Translations under genes and position numbers: made by a program
Part shown: piece after piece, positions 1 to 8,690 of the stretch
Layout: each line of letters starts with the position of its first letter
How positions within the stretch are numbered: position 1 is the first letter of the stretch
Notes under the pieces: model-generated
The model's input: the letters and a program-made list of their open reading frames with translations, nothing else
Database searches by the model: none
What the model was told of the DNA's origin: nothing
Assembly: GCA_009779755.1 (NCBI GenBank)
Contig: WRDO01000025.1
Span: 1-45,491 of the forward strand
Length of the DNA: 45,491 nucleotides
Origin: Defluviitaleaceae bacterium
GTDB lineage: Bacteria > Bacillota > Clostridia > Lachnospirales > WQUN01
Direction: 5' to 3'

Positions 1-474
1 AAGGCTGGACGAACGTTTGCGCTTTATGACCCTATCTTTTGATTTTTTGTTTTCACTGTTGTTTAATCCATTGATTTACTCCCTTCCCACTACTGCCCAA
101 TTTCCCCTTTCCCGACGGCTTCTCAGACATTGGCCGCATATATGTACATAACATCCGTGGTAGACTAACGCAGCAGCAACGACCGAGGCAACCGATAGCC
201 AAGGGCGGGTTTTGCCTTCCCCGAGAAGGGGCCTTCGGACCCTGAAACGGGGCGCACCGCACCGTGCCGGTTTTTCCTCAACACCTGCTGTAAATTATAC
301 CGCTCCGTAACACCGCCATGCCCCGCGGAAGGGGGTAGTGCATCCGACCAAGAGCTCAGTCGAATGTATCACCCACGACGTCACCTTCCAGAAGGCACGG
401 CAACCAAGCCCTCATGAGGCAATGTAACGCAATCGGGTACCCGGGCACATAAAGTAAAAACAAGCGATTTAACG
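1..474. other. GC-rich non-coding stretch with inverted repeats
   Basis: No open frame here looks like a protein. The stretch is GC-rich and holds several short self-complementary segments: CCTTC/GAAGG around a short loop near 214-232, the palindrome CGGGTACCCG near 433-442, CCTTC/GAAGG near 387-398, and a GCACGGTGC palindrome near 263-275. Such a density of hairpins downstream of a terminated gene would fit a structured RNA, probably on the minus strand, but I see no promoter or family signature. I compared it from memory with RNase P RNA, tmRNA and group II introns and found no convincing match. The window starts inside this stretch, so its left limit is unknown. Confidence 0.3.
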
Positions 475-518
475 CAAAAAGGTTAGCTTACCGTGGATAT
501 ACCATGGCGAGCCAACCT
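475..518 (-). terminator. Intrinsic terminator of the AAA ATPase gene
   Basis: Read on the minus strand, AGGTTGGCT is followed after about 21 nt by AGCTAACCT and then a run of five T. The nine-base arms pair with one G-U. It lies just after the stop of the ATPase gene. Confidence 0.75.
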
Positions 519-522
519 CTTT

Positions 523-1824
523 TTATATTACGTTGTTTATATATTCAACGGCATAAAGCGGCAGGTTTATTAATCCGTCCTGTTCTTTATAATCAGCCAT
601 GGAACTCCTTACGGAGGTTTTTGGGTTAAACTTTTCCCTATATAATTTAAGGCTCTTTGCCTGCAAATTAATTTCGGCCTTTACTTCAAGGGGGATTACT
701 TCGTTCCCGTTATCAAGGATAAAGTCCACTTCCGCACTTCCCTTGTCGTTCGTCCAGTAATACGGTCTTATGTTCCTCAGCGTTTTTAATTGTTGAAGGA
801 CATATTGCTCCGTTAAGGCTCCTTTAAACTCCTTAAACAAATCATTACCGTCGAGCAAAACATTTTGCCGCAGCCCTGTCATACACGAAAGCAAACCCAC
901 ATCCAATAAGAATAATTTAAACGTTTTTAAATCTTCATAAAATTTTAACGGTAGGTTCGGTGTCATCGCTTTATATACATGATGGATTAATCCGCAATCG
1001 GAAAGCCACAACATGGCAAGTTCATATTCCTTCGCCCGCGCACCCTCTTTGATTAGCCCATAGATAAACTTCTTATTTTCTTTGGCAAGCTGCGCGGGTA
1101 CACTGTTCCATAGCATACGTATTCGCGGGACGATTTCGTTTGGGGCATGTTTTGAAAAATCCTGTTCATAAGCGTTTAATATCCGTTGTTGGATTTCCCG
1201 CACTTCAATAAAGTCCTTGTTTTCCAAAAAATACAGTACGGCTTCCGGCATACCGCCGACATAATAATAATATTTTAACAGGTCAATGTATTCCTGTTTA
1301 AACGTCGAAACCATCGCATAATCGTTTTTTTCCAGTAGCTCCACGAACCGTTCTTTACCCATTGCCCTCATAAATTCCGAAAAGGACAAAGGGAATAAAT
1401 CCATAAATTCAATTTTGCCGACCGGGAATGATGTGCCTTGATGTAAAGCAACACCGAGCATTGATCCCGCGCATATAATTTGATACTGCGGCGCGTTTTC
1501 GTAAAAATATTTAAGTGATGTCAACGCTTTCGGGACTTCTTGTATTTCGTCAAAAATAATAAGCGTATCGGCGGGATTGATTTTTTTACCCGAAAATAAT
1601 TCCAAACCGGTGATTATACGTTCCGCGTCCAAGTCCGTGTCGAACAATCCCTGCATACGCCGGTTATTATCGAATGAAATATAAACGGTTTCGGTGAATG
1701 CTTCACGCCCGAATTCTTTCATCAGCCATGTTTTACCGACCTGCCTTGCACCGCGGATAATCAAAGGTTTTTTATTGGCCTTCGCTTTCCACCGGTATAA
1801 TTGCTCCATTGCGGTACGATACAT
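523..1824 (-). CDS. AAA ATPase with C-terminal DUF4143
   Basis: A 433-residue protein of the common bacterial AAA_14/DUF4143 family. The Walker A motif GARQVGKT is at residues 25-32 and the Walker B stretch LIIFDE at 88-93. The C-terminal third holds the DUF4143 part, ending in the EVDFI...EVK pattern typical of a PD-(D/E)XK-like fold. Members are cytosolic ATPases, often in accessory DNA, and their role is not well defined. The ATG at 1824 follows a GGGGTG ribosome binding site. It is transcribed alone and ends in a clear hairpin terminator. Length matches the family, so it looks intact. Confidence 0.85.
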   Translation of the reverse strand: MYRTAMEQLYRWKAKANKKPLIIRGARQVGKTWLMKEFGREAFTETVYISFDNNRRMQGLFDTDLDAERIITGLELFSGKKINPADTLIIFDEIQEVPKALTSLKYFYENAPQYQIICAGSMLGVALHQGTSFPVGKIEFMDLFPLSFSEFMRAMGKERFVELLEKNDYAMVSTFKQEYIDLLKYYYYVGGMPEAVLYFLENKDFIEVREIQQRILNAYEQDFSKHAPNEIVPRIRMLWNSVPAQLAKENKKFIYGLIKEGARAKEYELAMLWLSDCGLIHHVYKAMTPNLPLKFYEDLKTFKLFLLDVGLLSCMTGLRQNVLLDGNDLFKEFKGALTEQYVLQQLKTLRNIRPYYWTNDKGSAEVDFILDNGNEVIPLEVKAEINLQAKSLKLYREKFNPKTSVRSSMADYKEQDGLINLPLYAVEYINNVI

Positions 1825-1870
1825 AAAATCACCCCGTCCACCGTGTTTTATTATAATCGTTTTATATGAT

Positions 1871-2293
1871 TTAACCGAATGATTCCCCGCCCATGACCTC
1901 GGTCAACTCCTGCATACGTTCCAACGGAAACGGCGGATTGCTGAGGGGCCTTAGGGCAATGGACATTAATTTTAGGGGACTGTCGTCGGCGGCGATGCGG
2001 TTGGATGATATGTACCCGCAAACCTTGCAACGGTGGAGGAGCGCCCATTCACCGTTTTTTCGTACCCATACGCCGATGGCTTCCATGGAGCCGCCGCAAT
2101 CGGCCTCGCGGTCGCCGGGTTCGATGTCCAAATGTTGGCTGGAGAGGCATACGGGGCAATGGTTGCGGTGTTCCGAACCCGCACCCGCGGGATATACGTC
2201 ATATCCGCAGGTCTTGCATTTAAAACCTTCGTTGCAAGGGTTTGTCTTGTAGTACCCCTTCGTGAATTGCTTGCGTTTGTTTTCGCGGTTCAT
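1871..2293 (-). CDS. RNHCP-domain zinc-ribbon protein
   Basis: A 140-residue protein with the diagnostic RNHCPVCL motif near residue 43, preceded by CKTCG and followed by a second pair, CKVCG, near residue 95. The paired CxxC motifs imply zinc ribbons. The RNHCP family is defined by this motif and its molecular role is unknown; nucleic-acid binding is a guess from the zinc ribbons. The ATG at 2293 follows GGGGG with suitable spacing. It shares strand with the small membrane protein upstream (39 bp gap) and the ATPase downstream (47 bp gap). Confidence 0.8.
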   Translation of the reverse strand: MNRENKRKQFTKGYYKTNPCNEGFKCKTCGYDVYPAGAGSEHRNHCPVCLSSQHLDIEPGDREADCGGSMEAIGVWVRKNGEWALLHRCKVCGYISSNRIAADDSPLKLMSIALRPLSNPPFPLERMQELTEVMGGESFG

Positions 2294-2331
2294 ATCGATT
2301 CCCCCTTGCGGTGATTATACCGCGACGGGGG

Positions 2332-2664
2332 TCAATTGAACATCCCGTAAGCCAACAAACCCGCGATAACCAAGCACGCCAATATCATGGCTATGTTGAT
2401 AAAAAAATCCCGGCGCCCGGGTAAACGCTTCGCGGGGAGCGGCGGGGCTTCGGGTGCATAACCCGTCACTTGTGTCGGGGGAAAGCCCGCAGGCAAGGGT
2501 TTCTTGTTTTTTATCATATAATTATGGATGATTTTTTCCGCTTCGGCTACCATGTCCACGGGGACTTCATGCCTCGGCGCGTGGGGTTTTACGATAAAGA
2601 TAGCCTGATCGTACCATTTGTTCGCGTCGCCTTGGATGAGGATGACCCGCTCGGCTGTTGTCAT
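2332..2664 (-). CDS. Small C-terminally anchored membrane protein
   Basis: A 110-residue protein. The first 50 residues are soluble and begin TAERVILIQGDANKWYDQAI, then comes a Pro-rich linker (about 57-80), and the last 20 residues form one hydrophobic segment ending at the C-terminus. This layout predicts a tail-anchored protein facing the cytosol. The ATG at 2664 has a GGGAGG site upstream. I do not recognise a named family. Same strand as the RNHCP gene, so they may be co-transcribed. Confidence 0.7.
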   Translation of the reverse strand: MTTAERVILIQGDANKWYDQAIFIVKPHAPRHEVPVDMVAEAEKIIHNYMIKNKKPLPAGFPPTQVTGYAPEAPPLPAKRLPGRRDFFINIAMILACLVIAGLLAYGMFN

Positions 2665-2733
2665 TGTATACCCTCCCGTTTATAATCGTTTCATTCCATG
2701 GGAATTTTCGCCATATATAAGGAGGCTTATACC

Positions 2734-3486
2734 ATGTCCGCGATCGAATCGAACCGCCGTTTTATGCATTGCCCGTCTTTTAAGGAGAAGATGGCCGAGA
2801 GCGACCAATCCAAGGAAGTCGCCGCGCCGCCGTTCCACAACGAGCTTACCGTTGACCCCATCACGCTTACCCCCTTCAAGGGCCCGCTCCACTGCCCCGC
2901 ATACGAGGATTTATTGGACAAACGACGTTCCCTGCGTACGTACGACACGGATAAACCGTTGACGCAGGAGCAATTGTCCTTTTTATTATGGAGCGCACAA
3001 GGGATACAGTTTACGCGGGGTCATTCCAGCTTTCGGCCCACGCCGTCCGGCGGCGCGCGCCATCCTTTTGAGACGTATATCGCCGTCCGATTCGTCAGCG
3101 GCATCCAACCCGGTTTATACCGCTACGTGCCGCAATCCGATATCGGCGAAAAAAAGGCCACGATCGGACGGATCGGCGACCTCGATTACGAAAACGAAAT
3201 CGGGCCGATGCTCATGGGGCAAACCTGGGCGGTGAAAGCCCCTGCCGTACTGTTCTACACCTGTGTGCCGTACCGCGCGGAATGGCGTTACGTGGATATG
3301 GCGCACCGCGTCATGCTCATCGACTTGGGGCACCTCGGGCAGAACGTGATGTTCAGCGCGGCGGGTTTGGGTTTGGGTAGCTGCTGCATGGCGGCGTACG
3401 ACCAAGCGCTGTGCGATAAAACGTTGGGCGTGGACGGTATCAACGAATATACCGTATACGCCGTTTCCGTGGGTGCGGCGAAATGA
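2734..3486 (+). CDS. SagB-type nitroreductase
   Basis: An FMN-dependent nitroreductase-fold protein of about 250 residues, closest in pattern to the SagB/ThcOx-type oxidoreductases. Typical motifs are RRSLRTY early in the domain, LLWSAQGI, PSGGARHPFE, and the late segment GHLGQNVMFSAAGLGLG. Members oxidise or reduce small substrates with FMN; the substrate here is unknown. I choose ATG 2734 because AAGGAGG lies just upstream; the open frame extends to 2698 without such a site. The stop overlaps the ATG of the GH43 gene (ATGA), so the two are translationally coupled. Confidence 0.82.
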   Translation: MSAIESNRRFMHCPSFKEKMAESDQSKEVAAPPFHNELTVDPITLTPFKGPLHCPAYEDLLDKRRSLRTYDTDKPLTQEQLSFLLWSAQGIQFTRGHSSFRPTPSGGARHPFETYIAVRFVSGIQPGLYRYVPQSDIGEKKATIGRIGDLDYENEIGPMLMGQTWAVKAPAVLFYTCVPYRAEWRYVDMAHRVMLIDLGHLGQNVMFSAAGLGLGSCCMAAYDQALCDKTLGVDGINEYTVYAVSVGAAK

Positions 3487-5183
3487 CGCGGTATATTTGC
3501 AATCCCCTGCCCTTACCGTACCGTTACCAAGTGAAGCATTGCGGCGAAAATGACGTCAGAATGTTCCGCGAGGCCGCCGACCCCACATTGATACGGTTTA
3601 AGGACATGTTCTATATGTTCGTGTCGATGAGCGGCGGGTTTTGGTATTCGAAGGATTTGTATGAATGGACGTTTAAGGAAACACCCGAGCTGCCCAATTA
3701 CGACTACGCCCCCGATGTGCATGAAGTAAACGGGCGCGTTATCTTCAGCGCGTCGCGGGGGGACAAACCGTGTACGTTCTACGCAAGCGGCGACCCTTTA
3801 ATCGAACCGTTCGCGGAAGTCGCTTCGCCGTTTGTCTTTTGGGACCCGGCGTTGTTCCAAGACGACGACGGGCGCGTGTATTTTTATTGGGGCTGCGGGA
3901 ATGAGCACCCCCTTTGGGGCGTAGAGATGAACGCGGATACGTTTGGGCCGTTGGGCGAAAAGGTTGCCGTCATGAAAGCACAACACGATATCCACGGCTG
4001 GGAACGTATCGGCGAAAATAACCAAAATCCCCACGACCATCCCTATATCGAGGGCGCGTTCGTTAATAAGGTGAACGGTAAATATTACCTGCAATATTCC
4101 GCACCGGGTACGGAGTTTAACGTATACGCAAACGGCGTGTACGTGGCCGACACGCCGCTCGGGCCGTTCGAATACCAAAAGCACAACCCGTTCTCGTCGC
4201 GGCCGGGCGGGTTCATAACCGCCGCGGGGCACGGCAGCACGGTACAGGATTTTGACGGCAATTGGTGGCATATCGCCTCCATGCGTATCAGCGTCAATGA
4301 GATATTCGAACGGCGGTTGGGGTTGTTCCCGTGTGACTTCGACGCGGACGGGGTTAAGCATTGCAACCAGCACTTCGCGGATTACCCGTACGCGTTGCCG
4401 AAGGGGAAACGCGGGGACATGGGCCGCACCGCGCCCGAATGGAATCTGCTTTCCTACGGTAAAAAGGCCACGGCATCGTCATACCAAGCGGGATATGAAC
4501 TGGACAAGGGTACAAACGAGGATATTTGCACGTGGTGGGCCGCGGACAGGGGTGATTTATCCCCGTGGTACCAATTGGATTTGGGCCGCGTATATAAGGT
4601 ACACGCGGTACAGGTGAACTTCGCCGACCATGTTTTGACCCCCCCGTCGGATTGGGACGCAAACCCGCAAAGCGTGGTGTACGGGCGAAGGATTTACAAC
4701 GATTCGGGCGAGCTTTCATTTTTACTGGAGGGTTCGGCGAACGGAGACGAATGGATTACGCTGAAGGATACGCGGCACGCGGCGCAGGATAATCCCCATG
4801 ATTTGATCGTACAACGTGAAGCGGCGGATTTTCGTTATATCCGTATTTCCCATATTTCCCACGCGGTGGACGGTGCGGTGGCGATCAGCGGGCTCCGCGT
4901 ATTCGGCGCGGGTAACGGTATGCCGCCCGCCAAGGTCAAGGCCGTGGAGGCAAAACGTTCCGACGAAGGGATGGACGTATCCCTGTCATGGCCGCCGATC
5001 GATGGCGCCGACGGTTACAACGTACGCTACGGCATCGCGGCGGATAAGCTGTACAACAGTTGGCAGCTGTTCGGCAAAAATGAATTGAACCTCTCGTTCC
5101 TGAGTAAAGGCACGGAATATTATATCGCCGTGGACGGCTTTAACGAAAACGGCGTTACCGCAGGCGAAATCCTTAAGGTGTAA
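3483..5183 (+). CDS. GH43-family glycosidase with discoidin and Fn3-like domains
   Basis: A 566-residue glycoside hydrolase of the five-blade beta-propeller GH43 type. Candidate catalytic residues are D33 (REAADPTLI), D120 (FVFWDPALF) and E189 (HPYIEGAFV). Residues about 320-460 form an F5/8 type C (discoidin) module, and about 475-566 look like an Fn3 module. No signal peptide is visible, so it probably acts inside the cell on imported arabino- or xylo-oligosaccharides; the substrate is inferred from the family. It starts at the ATGA overlap with the nitroreductase stop and ends 3 bp before the YibE/F gene. Confidence 0.85.
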   Translation: MTRYICNPLPLPYRYQVKHCGENDVRMFREAADPTLIRFKDMFYMFVSMSGGFWYSKDLYEWTFKETPELPNYDYAPDVHEVNGRVIFSASRGDKPCTFYASGDPLIEPFAEVASPFVFWDPALFQDDDGRVYFYWGCGNEHPLWGVEMNADTFGPLGEKVAVMKAQHDIHGWERIGENNQNPHDHPYIEGAFVNKVNGKYYLQYSAPGTEFNVYANGVYVADTPLGPFEYQKHNPFSSRPGGFITAAGHGSTVQDFDGNWWHIASMRISVNEIFERRLGLFPCDFDADGVKHCNQHFADYPYALPKGKRGDMGRTAPEWNLLSYGKKATASSYQAGYELDKGTNEDICTWWAADRGDLSPWYQLDLGRVYKVHAVQVNFADHVLTPPSDWDANPQSVVYGRRIYNDSGELSFLLEGSANGDEWITLKDTRHAAQDNPHDLIVQREAADFRYIRISHISHAVDGAVAISGLRVFGAGNGMPPAKVKAVEAKRSDEGMDVSLSWPPIDGADGYNVRYGIAADKLYNSWQLFGKNELNLSFLSKGTEYYIAVDGFNENGVTAGEILKV

Positions 5184-5186
5184 CGG

Positions 5187-6347
5187 ATGGACAAGGATAA
5201 TAAACGCGCGCTTACCCACTACCTGATCATCGTCTCTTTGGCGTTGGCCTTCTTGGTTGTGGGTAACCGCGTGGTGGGTTACACGCCTGAGGAGCGTGAC
5301 AGCAACGCGAATGTCTACCGCGCACGGGTGACATCGGTCGTCAGCGAGCAGGAGCATGTGAGCGGCGATGAAATATGGCGGTCGATCGTCCTTGAAGCGG
5401 AGATAACCGAAAAAGGGGAACGCCGCGGTGACAGGGTGCAATTCACCCAAAACGTGCGGGGGCACTTTTTAGAGCGGTTCCCGCGGGCGGCGCAAGCGGG
5501 TGACCGCGTTATGCTGGGCGTATCCCCGCAAGGCACATGGAATTTTATCGATTACGTACGCGTCCATCAAATCATTATCTTGGGCGGGATATTCGTCGCG
5601 CTGATCCTCATTTTCGGGCGGATCAAGGGCTTTAACGCGTTGCTTGCGTTGGGGTTAACCGCAGGAGCGGTATTTTTGGTGTTTATCCCGTCGATTTTCG
5701 AAGGGCGTAATATTTACTTGTCATCGATTATCGTGTGTGTCTATACGGTTCTGGTTACGTTATTCATCATCAACGGCGTTTCGAAGAAAACGGCCGCCGC
5801 GATTGCCGGATGCTTGGGGGGTGTGGTGGCCGCGGGGTTGATTACGTTTATCATGAACACCTCTATGATGCTGACGGGTATTACGCAAAGTGAATCCATA
5901 CACTTGTTACACTTAACGGCGACGCCGATTAACCTGAACGCGATCATCTTCGCGGGGATCATCATCGGTGCGGTGGGCGCGATCATGGATATGGCCGTTT
6001 CGGTTTCGTCTTCGCTGTGGGAAATCAAAATAAAAAAGCCCGACACGGACTTCGGCGAAATCTTTACATCGGGTTTACAAATCGGCAAGGATATTTTGGG
6101 CTCGAACATCAATACGCTGATACTCGCTTATATCGGGAGCTCGTTGACGATTATCCTGATCTTCCTCGGCTTCGACGTTTCGATTTTCCGTTTGATGAAC
6201 CGCGAGCTGGTTATCGTGGAATTATTAAAGGCCATCGTCGGCAGCTTCGGCATTTTCCTGACGATGCCGCTGACGGCATTCGTGTGCGCGGTGCTGTACA
6301 CCCGTAAGAAGGAAGAGGTTATCGAAATATACTCACCCTTCGATTAG
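5187..6347 (+). CDS. YibE/F-family membrane protein
   Basis: A 386-residue integral membrane protein. One N-terminal helix (about 10-30) is followed by a soluble region of about 100 residues, then six or seven hydrophobic helices from about 125 on. The pattern (IIIGAVGAIMDMAVS, GLQIGKDILGSNINTLILAY) is that of the YibE/YibF family, whose function is unknown although transport has been proposed. It is the third gene of the nitroreductase-GH43 operon, 3 bp after the GH43 stop. Its stop overlaps the stop of the convergent CotH gene by 4 bp. Confidence 0.85.
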   Translation: MDKDNKRALTHYLIIVSLALAFLVVGNRVVGYTPEERDSNANVYRARVTSVVSEQEHVSGDEIWRSIVLEAEITEKGERRGDRVQFTQNVRGHFLERFPRAAQAGDRVMLGVSPQGTWNFIDYVRVHQIIILGGIFVALILIFGRIKGFNALLALGLTAGAVFLVFIPSIFEGRNIYLSSIIVCVYTVLVTLFIINGVSKKTAAAIAGCLGGVVAAGLITFIMNTSMMLTGITQSESIHLLHLTATPINLNAIIFAGIIIGAVGAIMDMAVSVSSSLWEIKIKKPDTDFGEIFTSGLQIGKDILGSNINTLILAYIGSSLTIILIFLGFDVSIFRLMNRELVIVELLKAIVGSFGIFLTMPLTAFVCAVLYTRKKEEVIEIYSPFD

Positions 6348-7654
6348 GGGTTTATCAGGAACCCGTCCATCCAAAGGATTCGCTCTTCCAAGAAGTGAAT
6401 CAGAAAATCCACTTGCCCGCGGAAGGTATCGATCGCCACGATATTACGCGGGTTGGGCCAAATATAGCGACCCATTATAGGCCAACGCTCAAAGTTGCGT
6501 TCGAAATTGTCCGCATACACTTCCGCGAGGAAATCCACGCGTTCGATCGTTTGCCTTACGTACGTATCACGTATCCTTTGCCAGCGTTCAGCGACCGCTT
6601 CACGGAAAGCGGGTATTTGCATCAACGCGCGGAACCATATGTTAACCGATGCCGCCCATATACCCTGCGGACTGTAGCCGCCTTGGTATGCGTGCTGCCC
6701 TTGGTAATACGCGTTGCCCGCGGAAATGTCGAAATCCCACACGGGGCCCATAACCAAACGCCGTTCGTTTCCCTGACCCGTTATCGTCATAAATACGCTG
6801 GAAAATCCCACGTCTTGATTCTTAAACAATTCCTGCACCAAATAAAAATCCACGAAACTATCCTTACATATCAAATCGAATACTGCTTCGTCCTGCCGGA
6901 ACATGTGCGCCTCCGCATTGGCGATAAACCGCCGCACGTATTCCGCGTGGCTTTCGGTACGCACGCTTGAGCGCGGGTACCGTATTTGATAATGCCTTGA
7001 ATTGACGGTGACGAAGTCCAACCCGCGCACGGCATCCCCCTCCACTTGCCGATGGTCAAATTGGATGAAGTATTCGCTGATATACGGGTCGGCGTGGCCT
7101 TGCGCCCGAACACGCCCCGGGCCGACCTCCGGTTGGATGCAAAGCATGTATACCCCCTGATACAACCCGTTGATATACAAATCCACGAAACGGGCATACG
7201 GGGCAAAGTCCATACCGTCGAGCATCCCCGCCAAATAATACGCGGCGTAATTACGCATGAGGGTCTTATCCGAATGGTTGGCGATCAGCGTCCAGTTGCG
7301 GGCGGCATGGTCGCTGCACAGCATCGTCCGCGCTTCTTCGAAGCGGAGACGGTAGGGCCGCTTGGGTAAACCCCACGAGGAATTGCCCCGCCCCCTGATT
7401 TGTGCGGCTATATTTTCAAACGAGTAGGCTTCGATGGTGTTATCCATGGAAACGGCCGCATCCACCCAATCGATGCGGTTGGCGATCGGCCGTTGGTCGG
7501 TATCGATATGTAAAGCGGGGAAGGGAAAACCCAAACCCATCGGGCTTGTAGGTACTTGGATATACGGTGTATAATCATCGCGGCTTGCCCGATGCAGCAC
7601 CCACGCCGCAACCAAAACCGCAACGACAAAAGCCAAAACAAAATATTTTTTCAT
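6344..7654 (-). CDS. CotH-family kinase-like protein
   Basis: About 436 residues from the ATG at 7654 (MKKYFVLAF), with a GGGGGAAAG site upstream; the open frame runs to 7729 but lacks a site there. An N-terminal hydrophobic segment (about 4-20) is a signal anchor. CotH hallmarks are RGRGNSSWG and KRPYRLRFE in the first third and GPVWDFDIS, which carries the metal-binding DFD, later. CotH proteins are secreted or spore-coat protein kinases with a protein-kinase-like fold. The gene is divergent from the DUF4956 gene, a common neighbour of CotH genes together with VTC-type polyphosphate polymerases. Confidence 0.85.
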   Translation of the reverse strand: MKKYFVLAFVVAVLVAAWVLHRASRDDYTPYIQVPTSPMGLGFPFPALHIDTDQRPIANRIDWVDAAVSMDNTIEAYSFENIAAQIRGRGNSSWGLPKRPYRLRFEEARTMLCSDHAARNWTLIANHSDKTLMRNYAAYYLAGMLDGMDFAPYARFVDLYINGLYQGVYMLCIQPEVGPGRVRAQGHADPYISEYFIQFDHRQVEGDAVRGLDFVTVNSRHYQIRYPRSSVRTESHAEYVRRFIANAEAHMFRQDEAVFDLICKDSFVDFYLVQELFKNQDVGFSSVFMTITGQGNERRLVMGPVWDFDISAGNAYYQGQHAYQGGYSPQGIWAASVNIWFRALMQIPAFREAVAERWQRIRDTYVRQTIERVDFLAEVYADNFERNFERWPIMGRYIWPNPRNIVAIDTFRGQVDFLIHFLEERILWMDGFLINP

Positions 7655-7691
7655 CTTTCCCCCAAAACACACAGAAGGAGCTGCACAAGCA

Positions 7692-8363
7692 ATGGGAAGA
7701 TTCGAAACGCTTCGCGAAATGCTCGGCAACCCGCAATTAAGCCTACTGGAAGACGTACCACCCGCTTATATCATACTAACGTTGGGGGTGGCCGCTTTTT
7801 GCGGATTGATCGTCTACCTCGTATACCGCTATTTTAACCGAAACGTGCTTTATAATGAAAGTTTTAACCTGCTCATCATCATGGTAAGCGTGGTGACCGC
7901 TTTTATTATCATCACCATCGGGACCAACCTCGTGTTGTCGCTGGGTATGGTGGGCGCGCTGTCTATCGTACGCTTCCGCGCGGCGGTGAAGGATCCGCTG
8001 GATGTGGGTTTCCTCTTTTGGGGTGTAGCCGCGGGTTTGACGGCGGGCGCGGGGATGCATACCGTCGCGCTCTTGGGTACGGCGTTCGTGGCTTTTATAT
8101 ATATCACGTTCTTCTATATACGTTTGGATAAGCGGTCGTTTTTATTGATAATCCGCTACGGCACCGCGGCGGAAGCCGACGTAAATTCGAATCTGACCAA
8201 AATCAAGTACAAATTAAAGAACAAAACCCACGGCACCGATTATACCGAACTTACCGCCGAGGTTAAAATCAAGGAAAACGAATCCGCGTTCCTTGAACCT
8301 CTGCGGGAAATCGAAGGCGTGGAAAACGTAGTGCTGGTGGAATATACCGGGGATTTCGCGTAG
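7692..8363 (+). CDS. DUF4956 membrane protein
   Basis: A 223-residue protein with three or four hydrophobic helices (about 25-45, 58-85, 115-145) and a soluble C-terminal ferredoxin-like half. The segment LSLGMVGALSIVRFRAAVKDP is the family signature. DUF4956 genes usually sit beside VTC-domain polyphosphate polymerases and CotH genes; here only CotH is adjacent and no VTC gene is in the window. ATG 7692 has AAGGAG about 11 nt upstream. The function is unknown; a role with polyphosphate or surface polymer is inferred from neighbours in other genomes. Confidence 0.82.
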   Translation: MGRFETLREMLGNPQLSLLEDVPPAYIILTLGVAAFCGLIVYLVYRYFNRNVLYNESFNLLIIMVSVVTAFIIITIGTNLVLSLGMVGALSIVRFRAAVKDPLDVGFLFWGVAAGLTAGAGMHTVALLGTAFVAFIYITFFYIRLDKRSFLLIIRYGTAAEADVNSNLTKIKYKLKNKTHGTDYTELTAEVKIKENESAFLEPLREIEGVENVVLVEYTGDFA

Positions 8364-8408
8364 AACATATGATTATCCGGAAAAGGGTTGTTTTTCCTGT
8401 ATAGCTCC

Positions 8409-8593
8409 GGGCGGGAGGGCGGGCGGAAGTTCCAACGCCGCGCTGAACGCAATCGGGTGATGAACGGCTCCGTCCGCGAAGTGGTTGCATCGGTTGACAA
8501 GCACCCGATGCCAACCACGTAACGCGCCCGTTCGCCGTTCATCACCCGATTGCGTAGGCGCGGCTTATGGAACATCCCCCCACCCTGCCGCCC
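8409..8593 (+). repeat. 185-bp imperfect palindrome, copy A
   Basis: Left and right halves are complementary through almost the whole element. Outer arms are G-rich on the left and C-rich on the right, then GTTCC/GGAAC, then ACGCAATCGGGTGATGAACG on the left matched by its exact complement on the right, and an inner stem GTGGTTG-CATCGG / CCGATGCCAACCAC with a one-base bulge around a loop of about 10 nt. The left edge is GGGCGGGAGGGCGGG, a perfect G-quadruplex motif. A copy in inverted orientation lies at 11494-11677. The two enclose an AT-rich island. Confidence 0.9.
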
Positions 8594-8690
8594 TGCTTGA
8601 CGGGAAACACAATTTACGTCAAACGGGGGGTAATGACGTTAAGGTCGATACAATAACACGGTTCTTGTTCGTATAAGGAGGAAATTCGTA

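Noticed and set aside
1..474. Group II intron, RNase P RNA or tmRNA
   Set aside because: A GTGCGCCC word on the minus strand recalls a group II 5' end, but no domain V or reverse transcriptase is present. RNase P and tmRNA core motifs were not found.
3798..4719. Long opposite-strand frames inside the GH43 gene
   Set aside because: Shadow frames caused by GC-rich codon use; no ribosome binding sites or motifs.
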